Assembly: GCF_026914265.1 (NCBI RefSeq)
Contig: NC_069124.1
Span: 54,517,888 to 54,581,887, forward strand
Source of the DNA: Mya arenaria
Taxonomy: Eukaryota > Mollusca > Bivalvia > Myida > Myidae
Length of the DNA: 64,000 nt
Direction of reading: 5' to 3'
The position numbers and the translations under genes were made by a program. Shown piece after piece: positions 50,036-61,305 of this stretch (the first letter of the stretch is position 1; each line of letters opens with the position of its first letter). The notes below the pieces were generated by a model. The model had not been told where the DNA came from. It did no database searches and saw only the letters and a program-made list of their open reading frames with translations.

Positions 50036-50190
50036 CTTGGGGGGAGGGGTACGCCCCTTAGGTATGTCCTCTCTTGGGGAGCGGAGTACGCCCCTTAGGT
50101 ATGCCCTTTCTTGGGGAGCGGAGTACGCCCCTTAGGTATGCCCTTTCTTGGAGAGTGGAGTACGCCCTTTAGGTATGCCCTCTCTAACGT
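50036..50190. repeat. Tandem repeat, 37-bp unit, four copies
   Basis: The unit is TTGGGGAGCGGAGTACGCCC followed by CTTAGGTATGCCCTTTC. It recurs at 50074 and 50111, with diverged copies on each side. It is GC-rich in an AT-rich setting. Confidence 0.85.
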
Positions 50191-50439
50191 CTATTCCTGA
50201 ACTCTCCCCTGCTTTTAAGATAAACTTTCATAACCAATATCACTTATTACCTTATTATTATAATAAAATTCATTAAACTTATCTTGAAGCCATGTGATGG
50301 CAGATAAACAATGGTTAAAGTTAAATGAACAGTAATGTTCATTTCTATTTTTTTATTGATAAGATTAATCCCAGTATGAAAGATTCATTTTATATTAGAA
50401 AATAAATAAAATATATATGTTTAGGAAAGACAATTAAGA

Positions 50440-51180
50440 AAATCATGTTTTATGATAGACAATATTTTTTATGTAAATGATACATAAGAAAAAATATTCT
50501 TATTGTCTATCATGAAATATATATTTCTTATTGTCTATCATGAAAAATATTTCTTACTGTCTATCAAGAATTGTTCTTATTATTGCCTATCATGAAATAT
50601 TTTTCTAACTGTCTATCATAAATATTATCATATTTTATGATAGACAATAAGAATTTTTTTTTTAATAATTCTTATTGTCTATCATGAAAAATATTTCTTA
50701 CTGTCTATCATGAATTATTTTTATTATTGTCTATCATGAAATATTTTTCTGTCTATCATAAATTTTAATACATATATTTAAATTAAAATATTTCTTATTG
50801 TCTATCATGATTTTTTTTCTTACTGTCTATCAGGAATTATTTTCATTATTATCTATCATGAAATATTTTTCTTACTGTCTATCATAAATTTTAATAAATA
50901 TATTTTATGATAGACAATACGAAAACAAATTATACATAATTACAGTAAAGCAAAAAACATGATTGACTGTAAGAAACTTACTACTTGTGTTTTCATGTAA
51001 TTATAGGACAAATAAGAAAAATATAAATAATTCTTATTGTCTATCATAAATTAAAAAAAACATATTTTACGATAGATAATAAGAAAAAATCTGGATAAAC
51101 AGCTAAAGTTCAACATTTCAAGAATAATATTTAACGATAGACAAGAGGAACTGCGTTGATCATGAATGATAGATAATATG
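50440..51180. repeat. Cluster of about 20 TGTCTATCA motifs in both orientations
   Basis: The core TTATTGTCTATCATGAAATA and close variants (TACTGTCTATCAT, TTGCCTATCATG) recur at irregular 20-50 bp intervals. Inverted TATGATAGACAATA copies lie near 50453, 50637, 50910, 51070, 51133 and 51167. The spacers are A/T-rich and poorly conserved while the core is kept. Adjacent opposite copies could form many hairpins. Confidence 0.85.
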
Positions 51181-51309
51181 ACAAATAAGACCACTTTTTT
51201 ATGCTTCAAGTTCAACTACAAAATTTTCATAATTTGTTTTCAAAATGTGTTTCTCCTTTGTTGACTTTCGTCTATAAACTCGAAGTTAGAGCAATATTAA
51301 AACCATTAC

Positions 51310-51427
51310 CAAGATTTCCAATTCCTTTAGGCGAAGACCATGACACAAAACGAGTTGTCGTTTCAATTTCATGTGTTCGAATCGCATCCAGAGCCTCCAA
51401 TAAACTTTTTTGCATGGTCGCCGCCAT
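51310..51427 (-). CDS. Candidate first coding exon of an unidentified gene
   Basis: On the - strand ATGGCGGCG, in a good initiation context (ACAACATGGCG), opens 39 codons starting MAATMQKSLLEALDAIRTHE and ending in phase 1 at donor TTG|GTAATG. Codon use and composition look coding and differ from the AT-rich flanks. I do not recognise the protein, and no later exon with matching phase was found among the motif cluster and repeats downstream. It could be a gene whose other exons are short or diverged, or a dead first exon. Confidence 0.35.
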
Positions 51428-51764
51428 GTTGTATCACCTAAAACGACCAATTTACGGTAGTCGAGCTACTTTACATTACTTTACAGTATATTAATAATTG
51501 TGATGCCCAATAAGAGGTCGTATAATAATCTGAGATAGACAATAGCATCGACGGCAAATCATCTGTCAAATTTTGTACACTGCCGCAGTGGAATATTAGG
51601 TTACGTTACACTATATTTAATATTTAATTGAACATCTCCGCTCTAAATTGCTAGTGATCATGAAAAACACACCGATGTATTTATATACAAATTAAGATAA
51701 TGTTTATGCAAATTTCTTTATATAACTATAACTACATCGAACTCTTTGATTAACTTATTAAGCC

Positions 51765-52470
51765 AAGTTTGTGTCCGCAGAAATCTTCGTGCCTGATCGA
51801 TGCAGAGAGCCAGGGGCGTTCCTGGGCTATTTTGAGGTATACACCCTTGGGGAGGTTCGATGAGGGTGTGTCCCCCTCTTGCAGGTGGGAGTACGGGAAA
51901 AAATATTTAGGGGTGCTCGCAGAGCCACTTTGAGTGATTTTTATAATAAAACCAGTAATAAAATTACAGTAAAATCATTAATTATATATTCGTAAAAAAT
52001 GAAAATACATGATTAAAAATTATTATAAATGTGTTCGTCAGTTGTGTATAGTCTACCCCTCATCCGAGTAAGGGCTCGATTTTTAGTCCATTTTCCCCTT
52101 TAAAACCATTTTTATTTTTTCAAGTCCTTATTTTCCTTTATATGCATGGGCGTATAGGCGTATGGTCAGGTACGCCGCTGAGAGCATCGTAAGTAGCATC
52201 CACAAACCCTCTGTGTAAATGGTCTGGGAATCCAGCCAGCCTTTTCCCGCTTAAACTGATCCTACATGAGGAAAGGGTGGAGATTTCTCAGTTGAGATGA
52301 TCCTATACAACAACTTTTAACAATGTTCTTGATTTTTCTTGACATCTATTTATTCATTTCGTCAAATAAACTTGAATTTAAGTTGAGTCCCCTGGCGTAC
52401 TTCGTTATGTTCACCTTGCGATTTCTCCTGTTGTTTTATATAGAGTCCCCTTTGATGTATCAAGAAGTGC
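51765..52470 (-). pseudogene. Decayed duplicate of pirin exon 2
   Basis: Long stretches match 47999-48350: GTGTCCGCAGAAATCTTCGT, then CACAAACCCTCTGTGTAAAT, GGGAATCCAGCCAGCC, ACATGAGGAAAGGGT, and TCAAATAAACTTGAATTTAA GTTGAGTCCCC. The block corresponding to the ARVRR region (about 45 bp) is missing near 52308. Frames are broken. A 380-bp element (51811-52190) is inserted in the middle. No copies of pirin exons 3-7 are seen nearby, so this is a partial segmental duplication placed upstream of the parent gene in the same orientation. Confidence 0.88.
51811..52190. mobile_element. MITE inserted in the pirin pseudo-exon, AGAGC target duplication
   Basis: The ends CAGGGGCGTTCCT and (inverted) CAGCGGCGTACCT flank 380 bp. 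AGAGC occurs immediately on both sides (51806-51810 and 52191-52195). Removing it restores continuity with the parent pirin exon. It is non-coding and has a CAGGGGCG-type end like several other elements in the window. Confidence 0.8.
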
Positions 52471-53200
52471 CTAATATCGTTATTGTTATTAAAATATAGG
52501 ATAAAAAAGTGTGTATTAAAAAATTACGGGCCCGCCTATGGACATTTTAATTCCTCATATTCGGTTATATTCAAATGCTCAAAAGTATGTTTCCCCAACA
52601 TGTTGATTAAAAAATCATAATCAGATTTTCTAAAAAGAAAATGATCATTGAAGTTCTGTTTGAAAATTTTTAGTTTATTGTGGTTGAAGGCCTACAATAA
52701 AGACTTTTGGGTATATTCAACAAACATGAATTTGTGAAAACGACGCGAAAATTCCCAATTCTAAGGGTGCAGGTCATAACCCCAAATACCGAAAAAAACA
52801 CATGTAAAACTTTGCTGGTGTCAAAGGTCATGAACATGGCTATGCCCAATCTCAACCAAACTCAGTCAAGTTCACTTACAAGTCACTCTTGAGAGAAATT
52901 ACACATTTGTCGAAGTATAATAAACTGTTGAACTGGCTTGAAGCCGAATGTTTACAACAACAAAAAAAACATGTAAAAGTATGTATATTTTCCATATACC
53001 ACACACTTCAGCATTGAAGTATGTCCTAAATTAAAATCCAAAAATAGCATAGGTTATAATATATTGTTACTTTCCAGGACACCAAACACCATTATACACG
53101 CACACGCACACGCCCACCCCCACCCACCCCCACACACATATAATATGTACAGGTTTAGCACAAAAATGAAGGACAGGTGTTCTGGTTTTCAAACGTGCCG
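52471..53200. repeat. Duplicated 5' flank of pirin exon 2, diverged
   Basis: Words from pirin intron 1 recur in the same order: CCATATACCACACACTTCAG near 52990 (parent TATATACACACACCTAAGC) and AAGGACAGGTGTTCTGGTTT near 53170 (parent TAGGACAGGTGTTCTGATTT). Most of the intervening sequence no longer aligns by eye. A CACACGCCCACCCCCACC stretch lies near 53100. Confidence 0.5.
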
Positions 53201-53770
53201 GTATATTTTTTTTTTCAAAAATGATCTGGACACAGCCGATTCAAACTTTTGCAGCACATCATCATATTTTTTTTTTTTTTTGTTACAAAGCTAGAGTCTA
53301 TGAATGGATATTTGCATATGTACTTTTTTCTATCATAAAATAGGAATTAAACTGTTTGTTAGCCTATATACTTAATTCGAACAGAACTTTTAAGAATCGG
53401 AAAGTTAAAGTATATTTATAAAAACAGAAAAATAGAACATACAACAGTTTGTACTAAAAAATGTTGGCTCAGCAACATACATTTAACATTACAAGATACG
53501 TTACCAGCCATTTTACATTTTGAAAGTATGTCAAGCTGGTCTGGAGTACCTTCCCCTAACACTATCATTATCGGAATATACCTTATGGAATATCAGTAAG
53601 CAGGGAAGCTGGCTTGACATAACGTTCTTTAAGACTTTAACATAAAGAAAGTGAATGTTGAGCTGGCTCAACGAATGTTGAGAACGCAAATTACAGTAAA
53701 TAAGTATAGTTTTGAATGACTACATACAAATCCAGTGTTCAGAAAATGATTGCTGAGAAAAGGACATAAA

Positions 53771-53864
53771 ATGGCGAGCGTGGTCGATACAATACATTTG
53801 ACATTCAGAAACTATCGACAAACATCATTCCACATTTCCAAACATAAATGCCAGGTGGGTCATG
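53771..53864 (+). other. Possible first exon, weak
   Basis: ATGGCGAGCGTGGTCGATAC opens a frame (MASVVDTIHLTFRNYRQTSF and so on) up to a donor-like CCAG|GTGGGT at 53864. The protein is not recognised and no partner exon was found. Confidence 0.15.
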
Positions 53865-54089
53865 TGGTTTTGGCAAATAACATTCAATGTCTTAAAAAAC
53901 GTTACACTTCAAATGATTTGACGAACGACATTTCGTATATCAAATATTGAGTGACAACTTAGATTAATCATGACGACAGGCGACATTGACTCTGTCGTTT
54001 GAGTTTAATTATTAATAATCATTATTATTATCACCAGCAGAGAGATAATAAATTAATAATGACCGATGGTGGGTGGGTAATTTTATGAT

Positions 54090-54380
54090 GATGGTGTTAG
54101 TAGTTTATACTCCGGGTCCCGGCGTGAGCACATTGAAGGGTCCCATAGTGACAGTTCAACCACCGCACACCTATCCTGGGCAGAACCAGTACTGGGTGCC
54201 TTCACCTCTGCAAGGAACTGACAACTTCTGTACATGCCAGGGGCAGTGGTACAGTGCGAATGGCCGTAGAAAGGATTTCATAACCAATCACAACAGAAGT
54301 GACCTGGTCCGCCCGGGAATCGAACCCGGGTTGTCCGATTCAGAGTCCAACGCTCTACCGATTGAGCTAACCGGGCGGAC
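54090..54380 (-). mobile_element. tRNA-derived SINE with Gln(CTG)-like head
   Basis: On the - strand from 54380 there is a tRNA-like head with A box TTAGCTCAATCGGTAGAGCG, anticodon-loop-like CTCTGAA (CTG) and B box GGGTTCGATTCCC. Its body then contains CCTGGCATGTACAGAAGTTG, AAGGCACCCAGTACTGG and GTGTGCGGTGGTTG. GTCCGCCCGG is matched by CCGGGCGGAC, but the acceptor stem does not fold in canonical register and the anticodon stem has a mismatch, so I call a SINE rather than a working tRNA. Confidence 0.7.
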
Positions 54381-54944
54381 AGGTAATTTTATGACCCACG
54401 TTCTTTCCTTTATATAGTATTACTGTCTGTTAAAATGTAGAAAAAGGAACCCCCAGGTGTATAATTTTAACCTAGTTGTAGTAGAAGTCGTCGTTGTTGT
54501 TGATGCTGCTGCTGTTGTTTTGTTGGTCAGGTTGTTGCTGTTGTTGTTGCATTGGCAGTTGTGATATTGATAGCTATTTTGTCATTTTCTTTAATGCTGT
54601 AATAGTTGCAATAAAAGTTTTATATGTTTGGATGATGGTATCATCTAAAATCAAGTGCAGTTTTAATACTTATAAAATGGTAATCCATAGTTTCGTAATT
54701 CACGCTTAAACTCAGGAGTTAAAACTTCTTTTTAATAATAAATATAGTTCAGTGCCAGTTGTTTAAATGCATCAGGGGTAAAACAATCACAAAGGGGCAT
54801 ACAATCACCTAACTATTTGATGCTGTTCAATTTTAAAGTCAAACACTCATTTAAACGTACTTTTCATTGTAACTTTGTTCGCAAAACCTGAAGTTAAAAA
54901 TACTTTTTATTCAGTTAACTATGTACGCTCCTGTAGTATGGCAC

Positions 54945-55445
54945 TATTAAGGCATGCACAACTGAAATAAATACGATTCTGAATAGACTCTTATGTATAA
55001 TACTAGCATGTAGCTATTGTTAAGAAGGGATCATATCCATTCGATAACTCATACTAGCATGTAGCTATTGTTAAGAAGGGATCATATCCATTCGATAACT
55101 CATACTAGCATGTAGCTATTGTTAAGAAGGGATCATATCCATTCGGTAACTCATACTAGCATGTAGCTATTGTTAAGAAGGGATCATATCCATTCGATAA
55201 CTCATATAAGACACCATTAAGACATGCACAACTGAAATAAATACGATTCTGAATAACCTCTTATGTATAATACTAGCATGTAGCTATTGTTAAGAAGGGA
55301 TCATATCCATTCGATAACTCATATAAGACACCATTAAGACATGCACAACTGAAATAAATACGATTCTGAATAACCTCTTATGTATAATACTAGCATGTAG
55401 CTATTGTTAAGAAGGGATCATATCCATTCGATAACTCATATAAAC
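54945..55445. repeat. Composite tandem repeat, 51-bp and 118-bp units
   Basis: The 51-bp unit ATACTAGCATGTAGCTATTG, TTAAGAAGGGATCATATCC, ATTCGATAACTC is repeated in a run (55000-55200). It also occurs as part of a longer unit led by TAAGACATGCACAACTGAAA TAAATACGATTCTG, present three times (about 54950, 55212, 55331). Identity is near complete, so the array is young. Confidence 0.92.
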
Positions 55446-55693
55446 CAAACGAAGTTTCACATAAAAACTATCTGATGACGTCTGCAATATATGATACAAT
55501 GGTGTATAAAATACAACACGTTAAGACTCGGCCAACCAATTGTTAACAGGGAAATTAAAAACAACGTATTTGTAATAATGAAACTATATGACACTAAACT
55601 TCAAGTGATAAGTTCGTGATCGTAAAATGTTATGACCTACGTCCATCCTTCACATAAAATTACTGGTTCTTGGAGAGTGGAAAAATGACCCCA

Positions 55694-56046
55694 GGCTCCA
55701 ATATCACAAAAGTACTTAAGTCAAATCTCAGTCTCAGTCTAAACTCATTTTACTATATATAGCATCAAATGTTATTATTTTTTTATGTATAATGGGGTTT
55801 TTTTTATGGAAAATATATTCTAAAGCCAAAAATGTTTTTTTTTAACAATTACGCAACAAAAAAGTATATATTTTGCTCTAGAATAAGTTTTCTTTGAAAT
55901 AGTTTTATCAAAACAATCTAGCAGAAAAATGCGTTTTCGAAATTTATAAAAAAAAACATCCGAGATTTTGAATCGTGCTCTGCTTTTATGTGGTAAAATA
56001 CGTAGAGATTGAGGTTTGACTTGAGTTTTTTTGTGATATTGGGGCC
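55694..56046. mobile_element. MITE, GGCTCCAATATCAC family, copy 2 (353 bp)
   Basis: The left end GGCTCCAATATCACAAAAGT and the inverted right end GGCCCCAATATCACAAAAAA match for about 60 bp. It is the same family as 44940-45353. Confidence 0.75.
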
Positions 56047-56539
56047 AGGTCTTGCTTCTAGTTGAGAGGAAAATGTACGCCTTTGACCGGCACGGCATTT
56101 AAAAGGTTATATCAAGATATCTAAATTCGGCAAGAGCCCTGATGGCATAAAAACACAGTGGGATATTCAGTATGTTAGATACTTCGCCTAAACTTGAATA
56201 AGTTAATTGATTTATGGTCAATTGCATGAAGTGCAAATATGATCCAGCTAATGGGGTTTCAAACTTTCAACCTTTCAGTCTGAATGATTCAACTTTTGTT
56301 GAAATACCTTCACAACTAGAGGTTCGACTTGATCTCTTTCAGATGTCTTTGAAACGTATACATATATAGCTTCCATATTGAAGAAAGTTGGCGTGGGATA
56401 TATAAAAGGTTTGGGCATTTTTGTCTAAAACTTGATCCCTTGAAATCAGGTGATGAACAATTTGAATCGAATACACTGGTTTGCCATCCCGAAGGTATCT
56501 TTGTCTACTACACTTGGAACATTTGATGTTGAAGATACT

Positions 56540-56729
56540 CACAAGCGTGTAGCTGCAGTATTGCGTGCTTGACTACATGGCCCTAAAACTGTCCATTTTC
56601 CAGTACTAAATAAAGCACATCAGAACGCACAGAATACCCATGTTTTCAAAAGTTTCCGAGGGGACATGCCCCCGGACCCCTCTAGCACAATAATGAATCC
56701 ACATGAATAGAGGGCTAGCTACGCCCCTG
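56540..56729 (-). mobile_element. hAT-like MITE, CAGGGGCGTAGCTAG family, copy 2
   Basis: On the - strand it starts CAGGGGCGTAGCTAGCCCTC and contains GGGTCCGGGGGCATGTCCCC. It matches the copy at 31887 throughout and is slightly shorter. Confidence 0.75.
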
Positions 56730-57029
56730 ACTCAGGATATGCTCGTTTTACGATTGTATCCAAGACACTTCGTGGTATGCTCATGTCCGATATAAAGGGT
56801 CATGCTATCAAACCTGGACTTCGCATGGCGTAAAATGATATTAATATGCCCTAAACAAGATTCCTCTACTCAAAAATGGCCGAAAACGACCTCATTCACA
56901 ATCATATTATGGAATGAAATGAAATGTCCACATCTCGATCAAAGAAAAGGTTGGACTTTATTGAAAAAAATATAAAAAATATTTATATAAAAATGCAGTT
57001 ATCAAATATAATATACATGCACACTATGT

Positions 57030-57035
57030 TTTATT
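57030..57035 (-). promoter_or_regulatory. Polyadenylation signal of the Rab gene
   Basis: AATAAA on the - strand lies about 22 bases after the stop codon. A second, weaker candidate is near 56955. A very short 3' UTR is possible. Confidence 0.45.
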
Positions 57036-57057
57036 GCACAACCACTGTCTTATAACT

Positions 57058-60000
57058 CTACGACTTGCAGCACTTCTTTCTTCCCCTTTTCTCGTCCTTC
57101 TCCCCACAACTCTCAGTACTCTCTGTCAGCTTTATGGTGTCAAATTTCGATGGCTTCTGGTTTAGTCGTTTGATGTCTTCAACTGCCTTCACTCCTGTGC
57201 AAACAAGGAAGTCATATTATGACAATATGGTCATAAAAACCGTATTCGTATCAAACTTTGTTATCAGATTTCTAGTAACTTGACCTAAATCCTTTAAGAT
57301 TAAGACAAGTTTTCGTATTTTGTAAAATATCATCACTCGTTTGGTTAAACATTACCATTAATAAGTGATATGACTGGCAGCAATAACTAAACACAGATGA
57401 GCCCACAATCGTTTGAGGGGAATAAACTCCTGTTTTGGTGTCAAATGACCTGTAAAATAATAGTTACGTTTAACTATTTAGGCCTTTCGAGTTTTTCTGA
57501 CATTTTTGAACTGCAACTGGAACCAATAACAAGAATCCTACTACCAGACTGCAGTACTCTGTAATTCTTATTTCTCTTCATTCGGAACTCCACGGTCATT
57601 TTTATCGAAAACAACCCCGGATAAATGCCGGTACATCAGCAGAAGTAGTTCGTAAAACTTTAAATTATATCGTTAATTAAATGTAATAATTTAGCTTGTA
57701 TTTGTCGATCTAAGTTTAAATTTATTGCCAGTGAAGCGTTTTATTGCAAACATAATTACGATTCTAAAGAGTTAAGTCATTATGTTTAACTGCTTAATTA
57801 AAGTACCAAGCGATCTTCTTGCAGCGTACTTAAAAAAGACCCGATTTTTAACATTGTAAACCGTCCATATACATCCGAGGTTGTCGGTTTTCGGTAAAAA
57901 TGGCAGAGGAGCTCCGAATGAGATATGCTAGATCGTTGGTAGGAGTGACCCCATTGATAAATCTGGAGAAAACCTAAATATGTTTCGGTAAAATGTCACT
58001 ACATTTTGTACAAGTCATATGTCACTAAATCAGGAGATCATTCTCCTCAAACGACTGTGGGTGAGCCCTATCAAGTCAAGTATTGTAGCTAAAGGTATGT
58101 GATACCCATCCTGTGGAAGAGCTCCTCAACATGTTCGCCTGTCTTTGCGGAGACCGTCACAAACTGGAGACCGTGCTCCTGGGCCAGCTTCACCGGGGAC
58201 TGTAAAATATTTAATATAATTATTTGTTTTCATGCCACCAGTCCTAGTTTTATCGGATAAATCGTTATTTCTATGGTTATGTTTTGTAGTGAGGATTACA
58301 CTTCACTAGTCAGATAACCGCAGTATCCCCATTCAGAGTATATACTGCGCATGAACGAAATCATTTTTTTTTAAATTCAAAACATTAAAAAGCTGTAAAT
58401 GTACAATGGATTACTAGCATGCAAAATAACTTGATACCAATAACATGACAAGTGTAGAGAACTACGTCTTTGACATACCAGATCGCCGACTTCATCCACG
58501 AGATCACACTTGTTGGCGACTACGGCCGCCCTCAGCACCCCTCCGTGTTCCTTCAGACATTCCAGCCACCAACCCAGGTTGGCAAAGCTCTCCTGAAACA
58601 TCAAATACAACATTCAATTTTACCTACCACAATTTTATCCGACATGTTTGATTTTGTTTTAATCTGGCGTTTTAAAATTAAACTAATGATGAGGGTGTTG
58701 GTATGTTTTAGTGTTTTAGAATTAAAGGCAAAAACGGGAAAGGTTTCAATAGCGATTTAGAGGCGAAATCGTACAAGTTTACTTTAAATGTCAATGTTAG
58801 AGTAAAAATAGTAAAATACGCCCATAATGCATCATTTTCGACTGCAAATTGTTAAACAAAAATTGATTGAGTAACCCCAAATCCCTATGCAAACAGTTAA
58901 TGCCATATACTTTCGGTTCAGAGGGAGGGGTGCATGTCAAAAGCCACGGTTGCGCCCCTAAGCTACGCCCCCTGTAACATCAATTCCTGGATCCACCCTG
59001 GGTTTATCATGTACACAATATGCATGATATCTTGATTTGTTCTTTGTTACTTAACTTAACTGTACAATTGTTGGTGGATCTTTGGTGATATAATATGATT
59101 TACATGTACAATAACTCACAAGCATTCTAACATGACACCCATATACAAATTTCAAATGCATCCTATGCGTCGAATGTTTTTCATGAATGCAGTCTCAAAA
59201 CTTTCCGGACAACCCTTGTACATTTGTTGCATAACATAGGAATGGTTTTGGTATGCTTTAATATCACACCATGCATCCATTTTCATTCACCAGAGGTTTG
59301 ATAATGATACATCTAATCTGATGTAGGCATAACATCATCGCTCTGGTGTACGAGAATTCATGCATCCTCCAAGATTCTGACCACAGCCGCCAACAATCGA
59401 ACAGTAATAAGCGTCCGGAAATCAAGTAATCTGCGATGTGTTTGTATTCACGCTGCTTCAAGTGCGTACTTTCGGTTATAAAATGCAATCAAGTGGAACC
59501 GCCGTACTTGACTCACGATTGTTTTGCATTGGCAATTAAAGCCCCAGTGACATCAACATTGAGACTGCGATGAGACCTTTTCGCAATGAAAACAAATATG
59601 ACAATCGTTAAGGGGTTTCAGACGTCGAAAAGTTTTGCTGGTGTCGCTACAAAGTTTATGAGTGGTCGCAATGTGCTATTGGACGCAACCATACTTTTAA
59701 AAAAATTCGAAAGATTGCCTGCGACCGATTTGGAAGCGCAGGGGTATTTCATTTGTCTAACATGGGTCGAGCGTTCACTGGTTTTATCTAAATAGCAGAT
59801 TTGTCTCCCCTGTGTTGGGCGGTTCATTTCAATTGTTGCTCTCAACAATTTCTTAACTCTTTAAATCAATTGAATAGATCTCAAGTTTAATTAATGAGGG
59901 CACAAATGATTTGTAGAAAGCCCCGATTCAAACAACTGATTCGTAATTATCCATCATTAATTTGAAGATTTCTCTTATATTATTAATGAGCTCTTTAATT

Positions 60001-60807
60001 TATTTTAATAAAATGAGCTCTTTAATTCAATTGTTGAGTGCATTGGTTACGCTATGACGAGCTCTTCAATTCAGCTCTTCAATTCAGTCAAAAACTCAAA
60101 ACGAAAGATATATATTTATAAACCGCTTCAAAACGCAACGTGTACATCGCGTAAGGCAATAAAGCAAACGTCACGATATTATTTTAATGGGATTGCCCTC
60201 CTACCGGGTCGGTGACGTCATACACGACTAGTGCTATATGAGCCCCACGCAGGTACATGGGAACGAGGCTCTTGTAACGTTCCTGGCCCGCCGTGTCCCA
60301 GATCTGGTAGCAAATGACGTCATCATCCACGACTGTTGTCTTAGAAATAAACGTCGCTACACAAAAAGAAAATGCAATGTAAATAAAAGCGTCTGTTTCT
60401 CACCAACATATCGTTGGTAATAACGTCAAGGTGTTGCTACGTTGCTTAATTTCAAAGCATACATGACTGACGGTTAAATTAAGGTTACACTTCAATTTAA
60501 AATGAACTTCTTCGTCTTAAATAACAACAACAACAACAACAACAACAGCAGCAACGGTAATTTAGTGGAAGATTTTGTGAGGTTGAATGCTGCGAATAAA
60601 GAACTTAATACGGGCCCGTGATGGGTTTTTAAAAATATTGATAAACTACAAACCTCCAATTGTTGCCTGATATCCATCCCGAAACGTGTTTGACGTAAAC
60701 CGTAACGCTAATGACGTCTTGCCTACGCTTATATCTCCAATCAAAACCACTTTCAGTTTGAACATATTTGATGTTCCCATTAACGTATCGTGTGTATAAT
60801 GCGTCAT
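57058..60807 (-). CDS. Rab-family small GTPase, Rab5/Rab22-like (five exons, complete)
   Basis: The - strand exons are 60654-60807, 60205-60356, 58479-58592, 58106-58199 and 57058-57194. All have GT-AG borders and matching phases, giving 216 residues. Rab proteins switch between GDP and GTP forms to direct vesicle traffic on membranes. The G boxes are present: P-loop GDISVGKTS, switch I Thr in [21 protein letters not shown] and SAK. The [20 protein letters not shown] block and the [10 protein letters not shown] start are closest to Rab5/Rab22/Rab31. The C-terminus KKCCKS gives a double-cysteine prenylation site like the CCSN of Rab5. The first ATG after an upstream stop is at 60807; a second in-frame ATG at 60780 ([10 protein letters not shown]) would be a more typical start. 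Exact subfamily is unsure: the region after WDTAGQE ([13 protein letters not shown]) is unlike standard Rab5. Confidence 0.92.
58900..59001 (-). mobile_element. hAT-like short element, CAGGGGCGGATCCA family, fragment
   Basis: On the - strand CAGGGTGGATCCAGGAATTG ATGTTACAGGGGGCGTAGCTTA matches the start of the copy at 36901. It is truncated after about 100 bp and lies in the Rab intron between exons 2 and 3. Confidence 0.6.
59002..60204. other. Rab intron 2, remaining part
   Basis: This is an AT-rich intron. Words such as GAGCTCTTTAATT and GAGCTCTTCAATTCA recur near 59990-60080, a weak local repeat. Frames at 59586-59848 on both strands are unassigned. Confidence 0.45.
60522..60552. repeat. 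(AAC)n microsatellite in Rab intron 1
   Basis: About nine AAC triplets are followed by AGCAGC. Confidence 0.9.
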
Positions 60808-61305
60808 TTTTTACGTTTTTGAGCAGTATAGGGCCCTTGTTCCTAGCCCTTGAAAGACGTTATTATTGTTTTACCGTTTCATCCAGATTTCACATTTTGT
60901 CTGATTATTTTCTAATGTTCACATTGTTTCAAAGTGATTATTTTGCTCCACCTTTTATCCCTTTCACTTACAATTCTCCATGACTCATTATTGATAAGTT
61001 AAAACACAAAACTAATGCCATTATCTCATCCTTAACTACATCTATACTATTTTTGGGTGTAAATCCAATATTTTCGCATTGAAATATGTTGTATAAACTG
61101 GCTTTATTTAAAACATATATAACTCTTTTCACTCATAACTATAAACCCTATCTTATCTGAAACTTGTTCAGAAAAGTAAAAACTTCCTGGATGGTATGTC
61201 AACGTTGTGGGTTTTTTACCGTGAATCAATAATGTTTAACAGTCAGTACTTGAGAGTTGAGATATTAACCCAATTTATTTACTAACCATTTTTTGAAAAA
61301 TACGT
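60808..61305. other. Sequence upstream of the Rab gene
   Basis: The Rab promoter and 5' UTR are expected here, but no TATA box, CpG island or other element is distinct. Confidence 0.35.

Noticed and set aside
49975-50040. Possible terminal exon (QFVKKSERHTSEHNTSVAFK then stop) for the candidate gene at 51.3 kb
   Set aside because: The nearest acceptor-like AG gives the wrong phase for the 51310-51427 exon, and the frame runs into the 37-bp tandem repeat.
54300-54380. Functional tRNA-Gln(CTG) on the - strand
   Set aside because: A and B boxes and the anticodon loop are good, but the acceptor stem does not pair in standard register, the anticodon stem has a mismatch, and a SINE body follows. 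It is better read as the head of a tRNA-derived SINE.
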